From positions 1-64,000 of the forward strand of contig CAJYWD010000036.1 of the NCBI GenBank assembly GCA_913778505.1: DNA of 64,000 nt. The letters are read 5' to 3'. Under the pieces are notes generated by a model. The model made no database searches. It was not told the DNA's origin and saw only the letters and a list, made by a program, of their open reading frames with translations. The DNA is from an uncultured Chryseobacterium sp. Lineage in GTDB: Bacteria; Bacteroidota; Bacteroidia; Flavobacteriales; Weeksellaceae. This document shows, one piece after another, positions 26,224-34,656 of this stretch (positions are counted from its first letter, which is position 1; each line of letters begins with the position of its first letter). A program made the translations under genes and the position numbers.

Positions 26224-26231
26224 TAGTTTTG
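26224..26231 (+). promoter_or_regulatory. -7 promoter element TAGTTTTG
   Basis: TAnnTTTG match 24 nt upstream of the ATG at 26256; an in-frame TTG at 26229 lies inside the box and is thereby excluded as start. Confidence 0.55.
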
Positions 26232-26255
26232 AGTATCAACTACAAAAAAAACTTT

Positions 26256-26984
26256 ATGGAAAATTTTAATGAATTCGATTCTCCTGCTGTAACACCTGTC
26301 AAAGAAACCGGAGCAATCATTTCCCACGCTTTTGAAATCTTCAAAAATACATTCCTGTACTGTCTACTTGCGGTCGTTATTTATTTTCTACTGGGCTATC
26401 TCGTTCAGCTGCTTACAGGATTTAATTCCTCGATGCTAATTGAGCAGATAAAAGAATCGGGAGGAGATATTAATTATAAAGAAGTAGTCGCCGCACCTGG
26501 ATTTGCCGCTTACAGTGGCGCAAATTTCCTGGTCACTCTATTGCTTTCTCCGATTTTTGTGAGTTTAATTTATGTTGCCAATAAGTCCAATTTTAAACAA
26601 CCCATTACCGTAGGCGATATTTTCTTCGCATACAGACAGAATTTTCTAAACATTGTCATCTATGCTTTGATAACACAGATCGCTCTGACAATTTTGTTTT
26701 TTATGTGCTTTTTTCCAGCCCTGCTTGCCGCTCCATTTTTCTTTTTAGGTTATCCTATTTTAATATTCGAAAAAGCGAGTGCCTTTGACGCATTGAAGAA
26801 ATCTTTTGCTGTGGCGCAGGATAATTATGGCACGATATTATTTACTGCATTTCTCGCTGGGCTTATCAGTATTTCTGGATTAATACTTTGTTGCGTTGGA
26901 GTATACTTAACTATTCCTTTTGCATACATTGCCATGTATTCTACTTACTGCGCTTATTTTGGAGCACCCAAACAACTAAGTTAA
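26256..26984 (+). CDS. Multipass membrane protein of unknown function
   Basis: A 242-residue protein (MENFNEFDSPAVTPVKETG...) with about six hydrophobic segments and the motif LIFEKASAFDALKKSFAVAQDNYG near the C-terminal third. That motif is typical of glycerophosphoryl-diester-phosphodiesterase-like or DUF975-type membrane proteins. The assignment is weak. It probably acts in the cytoplasmic membrane. It is followed 23 nt later by the AI-2E-type permease gene in the same direction. Confidence 0.75.
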   Translation: MENFNEFDSPAVTPVKETGAIISHAFEIFKNTFLYCLLAVVIYFLLGYLVQLLTGFNSSMLIEQIKESGGDINYKEVVAAPGFAAYSGANFLVTLLLSPIFVSLIYVANKSNFKQPITVGDIFFAYRQNFLNIVIYALITQIALTILFFMCFFPALLAAPFFFLGYPILIFEKASAFDALKKSFAVAQDNYGTILFTAFLAGLISISGLILCCVGVYLTIPFAYIAMYSTYCAYFGAPKQLS

Positions 26985-27007
26985 TATAAAATAAATCACA
27001 AAATACT

Positions 27008-28099
27008 ATGTCAGATTTCGGTAAACCCATAGATTCAGTTGTTATCAAGCAGATTGCACTAATACTTTTAATCTGCGTGCTAGTCGGATTGATTTGCTGG
27101 AATCTGGCATTGTTCATTCCAGCTCTTCTTGGAGCTGTAACGCTGTATATCATTTGCCGGAAATATAATTTCTACCTCATCGAGGAAAAAAACTGGAAAC
27201 CATGGATTTCCGCCACAGTACTCATGCTGGCTTCATTAATTGTCCTCATCATTCCCATCTATTTCACTATAGATCAAATGGTTGCAAAGCTAGACAACGC
27301 CCAGGCTTACATGCAGAAATTTAATGTATTTCTGGAGAAAATTCATCAATTTATTTATCAGAAAGTTGGGTTCGATATCCTGAGTAAAGAAAACATCACT
27401 AAGGTTACCAACTTTGCAGGAACATTCAGTACTAAGGCTCTCAGCACTACTTTTAATACATTTACTATAGTTTCGTCGATGTATTTTATTCTGTATTTCA
27501 TGTTTGTGAAGCCCAGATTCTTCGAGAGAATCGTTTCGCGTGCGATGCCTTTTAAAAAAACAAACACCCAATTACTCGGCGACAAATTCGTGAAACTGGT
27601 GATGGCCAACGCTATCGGAATACCTGTGGTGGCATTAGGCCAGGGATTTGTGGCATTGATAGGATACTGGATTTTCGGTGCACCAAGTCCGATGCTGTTA
27701 TTTGCATTAACGGCGCTAGCATCGATGCTTCCTGTCGTTGGCGCTGCAATTATCTATGCGCCTGTCGCCATCTTTATGATCGCTGAAGGACAGACGGGAC
27801 CAGGCGTCGGAATATTGGTTTATGGACTGATTGTAGTCGGGCTTACTGATAATTTACTTCGGTTTACCCTACTGAAAAGACTGGAAGACATCCATCCGCT
27901 TATTACTGTTTTTGGAATCATTATGGGTATGAATATTTTTGGGTTTATGGGACTGATTTTCGGACCGATTCTCATGTCGCTCACCGTATTGCTGATTCAG
28001 GTTTACCGAGACGAATTTTCAGGTGACGATGCGCCACCTCCGCTCGAAATTCCCAACCAGGACAAAGATCTGGAAGAAGAACCCAAGCTCATCATCTAA
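27008..28099 (+). CDS. AI-2E family transporter (PerM-like)
   Basis: A 363-residue membrane protein with about seven to eight helices. The hallmark region of the family is seen in VVALGQGFVALIGYWIFG, ASMLPVVGAAIIYAPVA and LLRFTLLKRLEDIHPLITVFGI. Family members export the quorum molecule AI-2 or act as Na+/H+ antiporters; the substrate here is not known. The next gene, DUF3820, begins at the base after its stop codon, so the two are one unit. Confidence 0.9.
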   Translation: MSDFGKPIDSVVIKQIALILLICVLVGLICWNLALFIPALLGAVTLYIICRKYNFYLIEEKNWKPWISATVLMLASLIVLIIPIYFTIDQMVAKLDNAQAYMQKFNVFLEKIHQFIYQKVGFDILSKENITKVTNFAGTFSTKALSTTFNTFTIVSSMYFILYFMFVKPRFFERIVSRAMPFKKTNTQLLGDKFVKLVMANAIGIPVVALGQGFVALIGYWIFGAPSPMLLFALTALASMLPVVGAAIIYAPVAIFMIAEGQTGPGVGILVYGLIVVGLTDNLLRFTLLKRLEDIHPLITVFGIIMGMNIFGFMGLIFGPILMSLTVLLIQVYRDEFSGDDAPPPLEIPNQDKDLEEEPKLII

Positions 28100-28324
28100 A
28101 TGGAAAACGGAATTAACCCGCAGATTCTCCAGGAAATCTGCGAAGTACGAATGCCATTTGGAAAATATAAAAATACCATCCTTGCCGACCTTCCCATTTC
28201 CTACCTAGAATGGTTTATGCGCAACGGCGGATTTCCTAAAGGCAAACTGGGAATGCAACTTGCCACTATTTACGAAATCAAATTAAATGGACTTTCAGAT
28301 TTGCTAAGGCCGCTCAGAAGATAA
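28100..28324 (+). CDS. DUF3820 family protein
   Basis: A 74-residue protein with the family core MPFGKYKNTILADLPISYLEWF then LGMQLATIYEIKLNGL. Pfam describes DUF3820 as a putative quorum-sensing-regulated virulence factor, but no mechanism is known. It starts directly after the stop of the AI-2E-type gene. Confidence 0.85.
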   Translation: MENGINPQILQEICEVRMPFGKYKNTILADLPISYLEWFMRNGGFPKGKLGMQLATIYEIKLNGLSDLLRPLRR

Positions 28325-28332
28325 TTTTTCGG

Positions 28333-28340
28333 TAAATTTG
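28333..28340 (+). promoter_or_regulatory. -7 promoter element TAAATTTG
   Basis: TAnnTTTG match 16 nt before the ATG of the GT9 gene; marks a new transcription unit after DUF3820. Confidence 0.55.
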
Positions 28341-28356
28341 CCGGGATTAAAGCTTT

Positions 28357-29388
28357 ATGAAGAAAAAAATAAATGCCATCCGGCGGTCCGTAATGAAAAG
28401 CCTGACCAAAAACATTGGCAAATCTCAGCAAAAAAAACAATCTGGCGGAGCGATGAAGGTGAAAAAGGTCTTGATCTCAAGACCCAATCACAGGCTGGGA
28501 AATCTTTTGCTGCTTACACCACTGGTTCAGGAAATCGAAAATACGTTTCCGGAAAGCCAGATCGATCTGTTTGTGAAAGGCGGTGTCACGCCCATCATTT
28601 ACAAGAATTATAAAAGCATCAGAAACATATATCAGCTTCCGAAAAAGCCTTTCAGCAATCTTTCTCGGTATATCAAAGGCTGGTTTGCGCTACGCTGGAA
28701 CAATTATGATCTCGTGATCAACGCCACACAAGGCTCTTCTTCGGGAAGGCTGTCCATTCTTTTTTCCAAAGCTGATTATAAATTTTTTGGAGAAGATGTA
28801 GAAGAACTTAGTTTTGTCTATCCCGATTATCATCACATCGCCAAAAACACCATCTATAATCTGAGACATTTCCTTAAGGATTTTGGCGTAGAAAACAAAA
28901 AGGAGGTTCCAATGCTGGATTTGAGATTAGATGATAAAGAAATTGCAGATGGAAAAAAGAAATTAGACACTTTGGTAGGGAATGACAAAAAAACGATTTG
29001 TCTGTTTACGAATGCCACCGGCGACAAAATCTATTCAGAAGATTGGTGGAATGATTTTTACAAAAAACTAGCAGCAGCGTTTCCTGATTACAATATTGCC
29101 GAGCTATTGCCTGTAGAAAACATATCAAAATTAAACTTTAGAATTCCACATTTTTACAGCAAGGATGTTCGCGAGATGGGAGGTTTTTTGGCTAACTGTG
29201 CACTTTTCATTGCGGCAGATAATGGCGTGATGCATTTGGCAAGCGCTTCCGGAGTTCCGACTGTAGGTCTTTTCAAGGTCACTAATGAAACGATGTATAA
29301 GCCTTATAACGAAAAAAGTTTTTCTGTTAGTACTAATGATCTGACAACGGATGAAGTAATCCACCGAATCAAAACGACTTTAAACTAA
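28357..29388 (+). CDS. GT9 glycosyltransferase (heptosyltransferase-like)
   Basis: A 343-residue protein with a basic N-terminal extension of about 32 residues, followed by VLISRPNHRLGNLLLLTPLV, the typical opening of ADP-heptose:LPS transferases. The C-terminal domain has FIAADNGVMHLASASGVPTVGLF. It should add a heptose or related sugar to the lipid A-core region. It is followed 33 nt later by a gene for an LPS-kinase-like protein, which supports a role in LPS core synthesis. Confidence 0.9.
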   Translation: MKKKINAIRRSVMKSLTKNIGKSQQKKQSGGAMKVKKVLISRPNHRLGNLLLLTPLVQEIENTFPESQIDLFVKGGVTPIIYKNYKSIRNIYQLPKKPFSNLSRYIKGWFALRWNNYDLVINATQGSSSGRLSILFSKADYKFFGEDVEELSFVYPDYHHIAKNTIYNLRHFLKDFGVENKKEVPMLDLRLDDKEIADGKKKLDTLVGNDKKTICLFTNATGDKIYSEDWWNDFYKKLAAAFPDYNIAELLPVENISKLNFRIPHFYSKDVREMGGFLANCALFIAADNGVMHLASASGVPTVGLFKVTNETMYKPYNEKSFSVSTNDLTTDEVIHRIKTTLN

Positions 29389-29421
29389 GTAGACTCACCG
29401 ACTAACCCTGAAACTGACCTC

Positions 29422-30183
29422 ATGAACTTTATCCTTGCCGACACCTATTCCCGTTACAAAAATGATTTTTTGAAAATTATTGATAATTTTAAGACGAGCG
29501 GAATCTTAGTTGGTCACGGAAACAGAAATACGGTGAAGCGATTCCATATTGCTGATGTTGAGTTCAATTTCAAGTCTTTCAAGCAGCACAATGTGATCAA
29601 CCGTCATGTGTATAAATACTACAGAAAATCCAAGGCAAGGCGTTCCTTTGAATATGCTAATCTGCTGCTGAGCAAAAATTTTCACACGCCGTCGCCCGTG
29701 GGCTATGTTGAATTTTTTGATTTCTGGGGACTGACCTCAAGTTATTACATCAGTGAACAACTGGAAAACTGTTTTCCGCTGTCCGACGTTCTCTATGATC
29801 ATCAGTTTGAAGATCGCGAATTTTTAATCCGGAAATATGCCGAACTCATTTTCCATCTCCACGAAAGCGGCATTGAGTTTATTGACAACGCTTCCGGCAA
29901 CTTCCTCATCAAAAAGGAAAATGATTGTTATCAATTTTATCTGGTTGATCTTAACCGAATGAATTTTCACACGGTCTACGAAAATGATCAACGGTTGAGC
30001 AACTTTTCACGGCTCACCAGCGAACAGGAAATCATCGCCATTATCAGTGACGAATATGCTAAGTTATCCGGAATTCCGGCGCAATATTGTGTGGATAAAA
30101 TCAATGAAGCATCAGAGAGCACACAGCGACAGCGCAGGCTAAAGCAGAAGCTGAAGTTCTACAAATATTTTCTGAAAAAGTAG
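29422..30183 (+). CDS. Lipopolysaccharide kinase-like protein (InaA/Kdo kinase family)
   Basis: A 253-residue protein of the kinase fold. The catalytic segment reads LHESGIEFIDNASGNFLI, an altered HRD-like loop, and is followed by YLVDLNRMNF in place of DFG. A glycine loop is not obvious; the N-terminal VGHGNRNTVKRF could replace it. The family includes WaaP and KdkA, which phosphorylate the LPS inner core. It is the second gene of the GT9 unit. Confidence 0.82.
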   Translation: MNFILADTYSRYKNDFLKIIDNFKTSGILVGHGNRNTVKRFHIADVEFNFKSFKQHNVINRHVYKYYRKSKARRSFEYANLLLSKNFHTPSPVGYVEFFDFWGLTSSYYISEQLENCFPLSDVLYDHQFEDREFLIRKYAELIFHLHESGIEFIDNASGNFLIKKENDCYQFYLVDLNRMNFHTVYENDQRLSNFSRLTSEQEIIAIISDEYAKLSGIPAQYCVDKINEASESTQRQRRLKQKLKFYKYFLKK

Positions 30184-30192
30184 TGCGGATGT

Positions 30193-30260
30193 GTCGCTCC
30201 TACGGAGCTGCACATTATACCAATTTACTTGCTACAAACATTTCGCTCCTACGGAGCTCC
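30193..30260. repeat. Two direct copies of a GCTCCTACGGAGC hairpin repeat
   Basis: CGCTCCTACGGAGCT occurs at 30195-30209 and 30244-30258. Each copy can form a 5-bp GCTCC/GGAGC hairpin. The pair fills the space between the convergent LPS-kinase and uvrB genes. Confidence 0.75.
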
Positions 30261-30271
30261 TTAACAGCAAT

Positions 30272-32263
30272 CTATTCTTTGAGAGCGGCAATCTCATCGC
30301 GGAGTTTGGCTGCCTTGATAAAGTCAAGATTCTTGGCTGCACTTTCCATCTCTTTCTGCTTTTGCGCAATGATTTTGGTAATATCCTCGCTGCCGTAATT
30401 GGCCTTGGTTTCAGCCACTTCCTGCAAAATTTCTTTGTGCGTATATTTTTCATCCGGGAAATCCTTGCTTCTACCAACGAGGTTTTCACTGATCTTCTTA
30501 TTCAACGCTTGCGGAACTTTGCCATGCTCTTCATTGTAACGCATCTGTTTTTCTCTACGGTAATTGGTCTCGTCAATCGTATTCTGCATCGATTTGGTCA
30601 TCTTATCGGCATACATGATGGCGCGACCGTTCAGGTTTCTTGCCGCTCTACCAACCGTCTGAATCATCGATCTTCTGGAACGCAGCATACCTTCTTTATC
30701 CGCATCCAAAATGGCAACCAGAGACACTTCCGGCAAATCAAGACCTTCTCTTAAAAGGTTGACACCAACTAAAACATCGAACAAGCCCAGACGCAAATCC
30801 TGCATAATCTGGATTCTTTCCAAAGTTTCGACATCTGAATGAATGTATCTGGTCCGGATACCAACTTTGGTAAAATATTTAGTCAGCTCTTCAGCCATCT
30901 TTTTGGTCAAAGTCGTCACCAGGACACGCTCATCCAGCTCTACTCTTTTATGAATTTCTTCGATCAAATCATCAATCTGATTGACTGTTGGTCTTACTTC
31001 GATAATCGGGTCCAGAAGTCCTGTCGGACGGATGATTTGCTCAATATAAGTTCCCCCGGTTTTTTCCAGTTCATAATCGGCGGGTGTTGCCGACACATAA
31101 ATCACCTGATTCTGCATATCCTCGAACTCGTTGAATTTCAGCGGACGGTTGTCCATTGCAGCAGGCAGGCGGAATCCGTGTTCTACCAATACCTCTTTCC
31201 GGCTCCGGTCGCCTCCGTACATGGCGTGAACCTGGGGAATGGTAACGTGGCTTTCATCAATCACCATCAGGAAATCCTTGGGAAAATAGTCCAATAAGCA
31301 AAAAGGTCTGGATCCCGGAATTCTGCCATCCATATAGCGGGAATAGTTCTCAATACCGGAACAGTAGCCTAATTCACGAATCATCTCCAAATCCAGTTCT
31401 GTCCGTTCTTCCAAGCGTTTCGCTTCCAAAGGTTTTTCAATATCACGGAAAAAATCGACCTGCTTTACCAAATCATCCTGAATCTGTCGGATTGCGCTCT
31501 GCATGGTTTCCGGAGTGGTCACGAAGAGATTGGCAGGATAAATATTAATAGAATCAAAATTTGCAGTAACATTGCCCGACACAGGATCAAAGCTTTGGAT
31601 CTTCTCAATTTGGTCACCAAAAAACTGGATTCTGATGGCAGTGTCTGCGTAAGCTGGATAAATATCGATCACGTCTCCCTTTACACGAAACGTTCCTCGC
31701 TGAAATTCATTTAAAGCTCTGGAATACAACGCACTAACCAAAGAGTGAAGCAATCTGGTTCTGGATATTTTTTCATTTTTGTCCAATGTAATCAATGACT
31801 TATGAAATTCTGTCGGATTCCCGATACCGTAAATGCAGGAAACCGAAGCGACAATCAAGACATCGCGCCTTCCGGAGAGTAAACTCGCCGTTGCAGACAA
31901 TCTTAATTTCTCCACTTCTTCATTGATACTCAGATCCTTTTCTATGTAAGTATTGGTAGAAGCGATGAAGGCTTCCGGCTGATAATAATCGTAATAACTC
32001 ACGAAATATTCTACCGCATTGTCCGGGAAAAATTCCTTGAACTCCATAAACAGCTGCGCCGCCAAAGTCTTGTTGTGCGCCAGAACCAAAGTCGGTTTCT
32101 GAACCTGCTGCACCACATTGGCCACCGTAAAAGTTTTTCCGGAGCCGGTAACACCGAGAAGCGTTTGATATTTTTCCCCGATGTTGATGCCTTCTACCAA
32201 TTTTTCAATGGCTTGAGGCTGGTCGCCAGTCGGTTGATATTCTGAATGAAGTTTGAATTCCAT
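30272..32263 (-). CDS. uvrB: Excinuclease ABC subunit UvrB
   Basis: A 663-residue damage-verifying helicase of nucleotide excision repair. Motif I GVTGSGKT lies at about residues 38-45. The beta-hairpin YFVSYYDYYQPEA inserts into DNA. LLDYFPKDFLMVIDESH is the DEAD-type motif, and VLVGVNLLREGLDLPEVSLV and QTVGRAARN follow. The C-terminal UVR domain (IAQKQKEMESAAKNLDF) for UvrC contact is present. The length is normal. The -7 box TAAATTTG at 32275-32268 sits only 4 nt before the ATG. Confidence 0.97.
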   Translation of the reverse strand: MEFKLHSEYQPTGDQPQAIEKLVEGINIGEKYQTLLGVTGSGKTFTVANVVQQVQKPTLVLAHNKTLAAQLFMEFKEFFPDNAVEYFVSYYDYYQPEAFIASTNTYIEKDLSINEEVEKLRLSATASLLSGRRDVLIVASVSCIYGIGNPTEFHKSLITLDKNEKISRTRLLHSLVSALYSRALNEFQRGTFRVKGDVIDIYPAYADTAIRIQFFGDQIEKIQSFDPVSGNVTANFDSINIYPANLFVTTPETMQSAIRQIQDDLVKQVDFFRDIEKPLEAKRLEERTELDLEMIRELGYCSGIENYSRYMDGRIPGSRPFCLLDYFPKDFLMVIDESHVTIPQVHAMYGGDRSRKEVLVEHGFRLPAAMDNRPLKFNEFEDMQNQVIYVSATPADYELEKTGGTYIEQIIRPTGLLDPIIEVRPTVNQIDDLIEEIHKRVELDERVLVTTLTKKMAEELTKYFTKVGIRTRYIHSDVETLERIQIMQDLRLGLFDVLVGVNLLREGLDLPEVSLVAILDADKEGMLRSRRSMIQTVGRAARNLNGRAIMYADKMTKSMQNTIDETNYRREKQMRYNEEHGKVPQALNKKISENLVGRSKDFPDEKYTHKEILQEVAETKANYGSEDITKIIAQKQKEMESAAKNLDFIKAAKLRDEIAALKE

Positions 32264-32267
32264 CTAA

Positions 32268-32275
32268 CAAATTTA
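32268..32275 (-). promoter_or_regulatory. -7 promoter element TAAATTTG (uvrB)
   Basis: Four bases (TTAG) separate the box from the uvrB ATG; a near-leaderless transcript is expected. Confidence 0.6.
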
Positions 32276-32303
32276 CGAAATAAATAGTGGTTTTCAACCA
32301 AGC

Positions 32304-32344
32304 AAAAACCGTGTCGAAGTAGAAACTCTGACACGGTTTTTTTT
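32304..32344. terminator. Bidirectional intrinsic terminator
   Basis: A 12-bp perfect stem (32304-32315 with 32330-32341) with a 14-nt loop. On the minus strand it ends in five T residues and lies just after the BlaR1-like gene, which it should terminate ahead of uvrB. On the plus strand it also ends in T residues. Confidence 0.85.
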
Positions 32345-32363
32345 GAACTTAACTTTAAAAACT

Positions 32364-33710
32364 CTATTGAAAATTCATCGTAATTGGAAACTGAAAAACA
32401 GTTGCTGCAGACTTTCCTTCTTCAGTAGCCGGTTTCCAAAGTTTGCCCTGGGTAACTATCTTCATCGTTTTTACTGCCTCATTATTAAAAGCTGTGTTAG
32501 GACCTTCTGCTCTCACATCTTTAGTAACACCATTTTCATCAATAGTGATATAAATATTCGTTTTCAGTGTTCCGTCCTTTTTCTCAAAGGCTGAAGAGTC
32601 AAATGTATTAGAGAAAGCCATTCTCAAACTATTTAGACCTTCGGGGAATTCTGCTGGGGTTATGTCTCTTGCTGGTGGCGGTGGTGGCGGAATCGGGAGC
32701 TCATTCTCCTTCAATTCTTTCACAGCTGATAATTTTCCAGCTTTCTTAACAGCTTTGATTTTTGATACTTGCTGTAGTTTTTTCTGAGGAATAGTGTCAG
32801 ACTTTATGGATTCTGCAATTATCGGTTCCTGAATGCTAACTTTTTCAGAAATAATATCTGAAGCGTAAACTTTCTGGACAAATAAGATGCTTAATCCCGC
32901 AAAAGCAGAAACCGCAATTAGTTTTTTTGGTTTTTCGAATTTTGACTTCTTGGTTGTCATCATAATAAATCGTTTTTTGGTGTTATTGTAATTGAATTGG
33001 TGTGTTAGTTTCAGATTTTGTGTTTGGAGGATTTCTGAAAGAATCAAAGTTTGATAATCTTTCACATTATTTTTTTGTTGAATAATACTTTCATCTGCCA
33101 AAAACTCGTGGTTATCAATCATCGCTTTTTTAAAAAAATACAATGCAGGATTAAACCAGGAAATTACTCTCAACATCTCAAGAAAAAGTACATCTATAGA
33201 ATGTTTCTGAACAATATGTGTTTTCTCGTGAAGGAAAATTCTGTTATCGATTTGCCCGTTTTCGAAATAAGTTTTATTGAGATAGATTTTATTCCAAAAA
33301 CTGAACGGCGGTAGTTGCTTATCAATCAATTTTACCTTTTGGCTTTGATAAATCGTGTCTACACCTTTCAATTCACTGATTTTTTTAATTGAAAGAATCA
33401 ATTTGAAAATCAGTAAAATAGAAACCACAACAAAAGTCGAAAGAATTAAACTTAGCCAATCAAATTGTGAGGTTTGATTTGTATTCTGAATTAATTGTTG
33501 TGTCTGGATTTCATCAAATACCAATTGATTTTTCTTTTGCGAAACTGCGGGTAAATTGATTTTTAAAAACGGGATCACATAAGAGAATACCAAAGCGAAC
33601 AAAAGGTAAAATCTGTTGAAGCGGAACATTTTTTCCCGTTCTAGAATTGCGTAATAAATGCTTATCAAAACTGATGAGCAGAGTATGATTTTTAAAATGA
33701 TGATGAGCAT
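32364..33710 (-). CDS. M56 (BlaR1-like) metallopeptidase with TonB-like C-terminus
   Basis: A 448-residue membrane protein. Three membrane segments (about 3-21, 33-50 and 86-107) precede the M56 zinc-protease motif HEKTH at 161-165, with NHEFLADE as the third ligand region. A further membrane helix (about 267-285) is followed by a periplasmic part with a Pro stretch near 340. The end is an energy-transducer TonB-like domain (TNIYITIDENGVTKDVRAEG to the end) in place of a penicillin-binding sensor. In BlaR1 the protease responds to a signal and frees DNA of BlaI. The signal here cannot be a beta-lactam bound by a PBP domain. Confidence 0.88.
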   Translation of the reverse strand: MLIIILKIILCSSVLISIYYAILEREKMFRFNRFYLLFALVFSYVIPFLKINLPAVSQKKNQLVFDEIQTQQLIQNTNQTSQFDWLSLILSTFVVVSILLIFKLILSIKKISELKGVDTIYQSQKVKLIDKQLPPFSFWNKIYLNKTYFENGQIDNRIFLHEKTHIVQKHSIDVLFLEMLRVISWFNPALYFFKKAMIDNHEFLADESIIQQKNNVKDYQTLILSEILQTQNLKLTHQFNYNNTKKRFIMMTTKKSKFEKPKKLIAVSAFAGLSILFVQKVYASDIISEKVSIQEPIIAESIKSDTIPQKKLQQVSKIKAVKKAGKLSAVKELKENELPIPPPPPPARDITPAEFPEGLNSLRMAFSNTFDSSAFEKKDGTLKTNIYITIDENGVTKDVRAEGPNTAFNNEAVKTMKIVTQGKLWKPATEEGKSAATVFQFPITMNFQ

Positions 33711-33711
33711 C

Positions 33712-34083
33712 TTAATCTTTTATTTCTTTGTCAATGATGTCTCGGAGTTCTTTCAATTGTTTCTGAGACAGTTTGGAATTCGATGTAAAAAACGAAGCAA
33801 ATTGGCTCACAGAATTATTAAAAAAACGGTCAATCATAGAAGACATCTCACCCTGGAAATAATCTTCCTTCTTTACTTTTGGAAAATATTCTCTTGAATT
33901 TCCAAACGTTTTATAGCCTATCAAATCTTTGTTCTGCATTCTTTTAAGCAGCGTGGCCACGGTGGTTGCAGCAGGTTTTGGCTCGGCACATTCCTCAAGA
34001 ATATCTTTCATAAATACCTTTTCCCGTTTCCAGAGAATTTCCATCAGAACCATCTCGGTATCTGTTAATTTCTGTTCATTCAT
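33712..34083 (-). CDS. BlaI/MecI/CopY family repressor
   Basis: A 123-residue winged-helix protein. LTDTEMVLMEILWKREKVFMKDILEE is the HTH, PAATTVATLLKRMQNKDLIGY the recognition and wing region, and the C-terminal half is the dimerisation part. It is followed after 1 nt by the M56 gene, the usual repressor-protease pair. An operator-like palindrome lies in its own promoter, so autoregulation is likely. Confidence 0.93.
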   Translation of the reverse strand: MNEQKLTDTEMVLMEILWKREKVFMKDILEECAEPKPAATTVATLLKRMQNKDLIGYKTFGNSREYFPKVKKEDYFQGEMSSMIDRFFNNSVSQFASFFTSNSKLSQKQLKELRDIIDKEIKD

Positions 34084-34102
34084 TCTACAAGATTAAAATT
34101 GT

Positions 34103-34118
34103 TTCTACAAATGTAGAA
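34103..34118 (-). promoter_or_regulatory. BlaI-type operator overlapping the -7 box
   Basis: TTCTACAAATGTAGAA is a perfect 7-2-7 inverted repeat with the TACAnnTGTA core of BlaI/MecI sites. Read on the minus strand it contains TACATTTG, a full -7 consensus, at 34115-34108. A second half-site TTCTACA lies at 34083-34089 and overlaps the start codon. Repressor binding would cover the promoter. Confidence 0.75.
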
Positions 34119-34137
34119 TAAATTTTGAAATAATCAT

Positions 34138-34145
34138 TATTTTTG
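34138..34145 (+). promoter_or_regulatory. -7 promoter element TATTTTTG
   Basis: TAnnTTTG match 14 nt before the ATG at 34160, divergent from the blaI promoter and 20 nt from its operator. Confidence 0.55.
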
Positions 34146-34159
34146 ATGAAAATTGTTAG

Positions 34160-34618
34160 ATGAAAAAAGCCATTCTTCTGCTGCTGGTATCCTTAGCATC
34201 CTGTCAATCCGCTAAAAATCAATATTTGGAACTTTCTAAAAACATCAAAGTCAAGAATGGTTATTGGGAAGAAAAGGATGATTATCCTGGACAAAATTTC
34301 ATTTCGAAAGGTCATTATCTGAAAGGTCATAAGTCCGGAAAATGGCTAACGACACTGAACGGCCACCGCTATCAGAAAGATATTTACAAGGACTCCGTGA
34401 CCAAAACCAGATTCTACCATAGCAATGGAAGGCTCTTTAAAAAAGGAAAATCAAAAACTATCAAAAATGCTAATTCTGTTGTGTGGTTTTACGATGGTGT
34501 ATGGAAGTATTATGACGAAAGGGGTAAACTCAGTCATATCAAGATATACGGCAAGGATAAAAATTCCGACAGCATCAGCTGCAAACCAATGCGCAGCAAA
34601 TGCCATCGATTGTACTAA
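34160..34618 (+). CDS. MORN-like lipoprotein
   Basis: A 152-residue protein with a lipoprotein signal (LLLLVSLASC, Cys15). The mature part holds repeats of the toxin-antitoxin/MORN type: FISKGHYLKGHKSGKWLT, then FYHSNGRLFKKGKSK and WKYYDERGKLSHIKIY. Such repeats form beta-sheets at the membrane surface; no function is known. It is divergent from the blaI gene and may share its control region. Confidence 0.72.
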   Translation: MKKAILLLLVSLASCQSAKNQYLELSKNIKVKNGYWEEKDDYPGQNFISKGHYLKGHKSGKWLTTLNGHRYQKDIYKDSVTKTRFYHSNGRLFKKGKSKTIKNANSVVWFYDGVWKYYDERGKLSHIKIYGKDKNSDSISCKPMRSKCHRLY

Positions 34619-34656
34619 CGGCACTATTTTTTCATTGACCTGAAAAAATAAAAGTT

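Noticed and set aside
32364-34083. Beta-lactam resistance sensor system
   Set aside because: No penicillin-binding domain in the M56 protein and no beta-lactamase gene in the neighbourhood.
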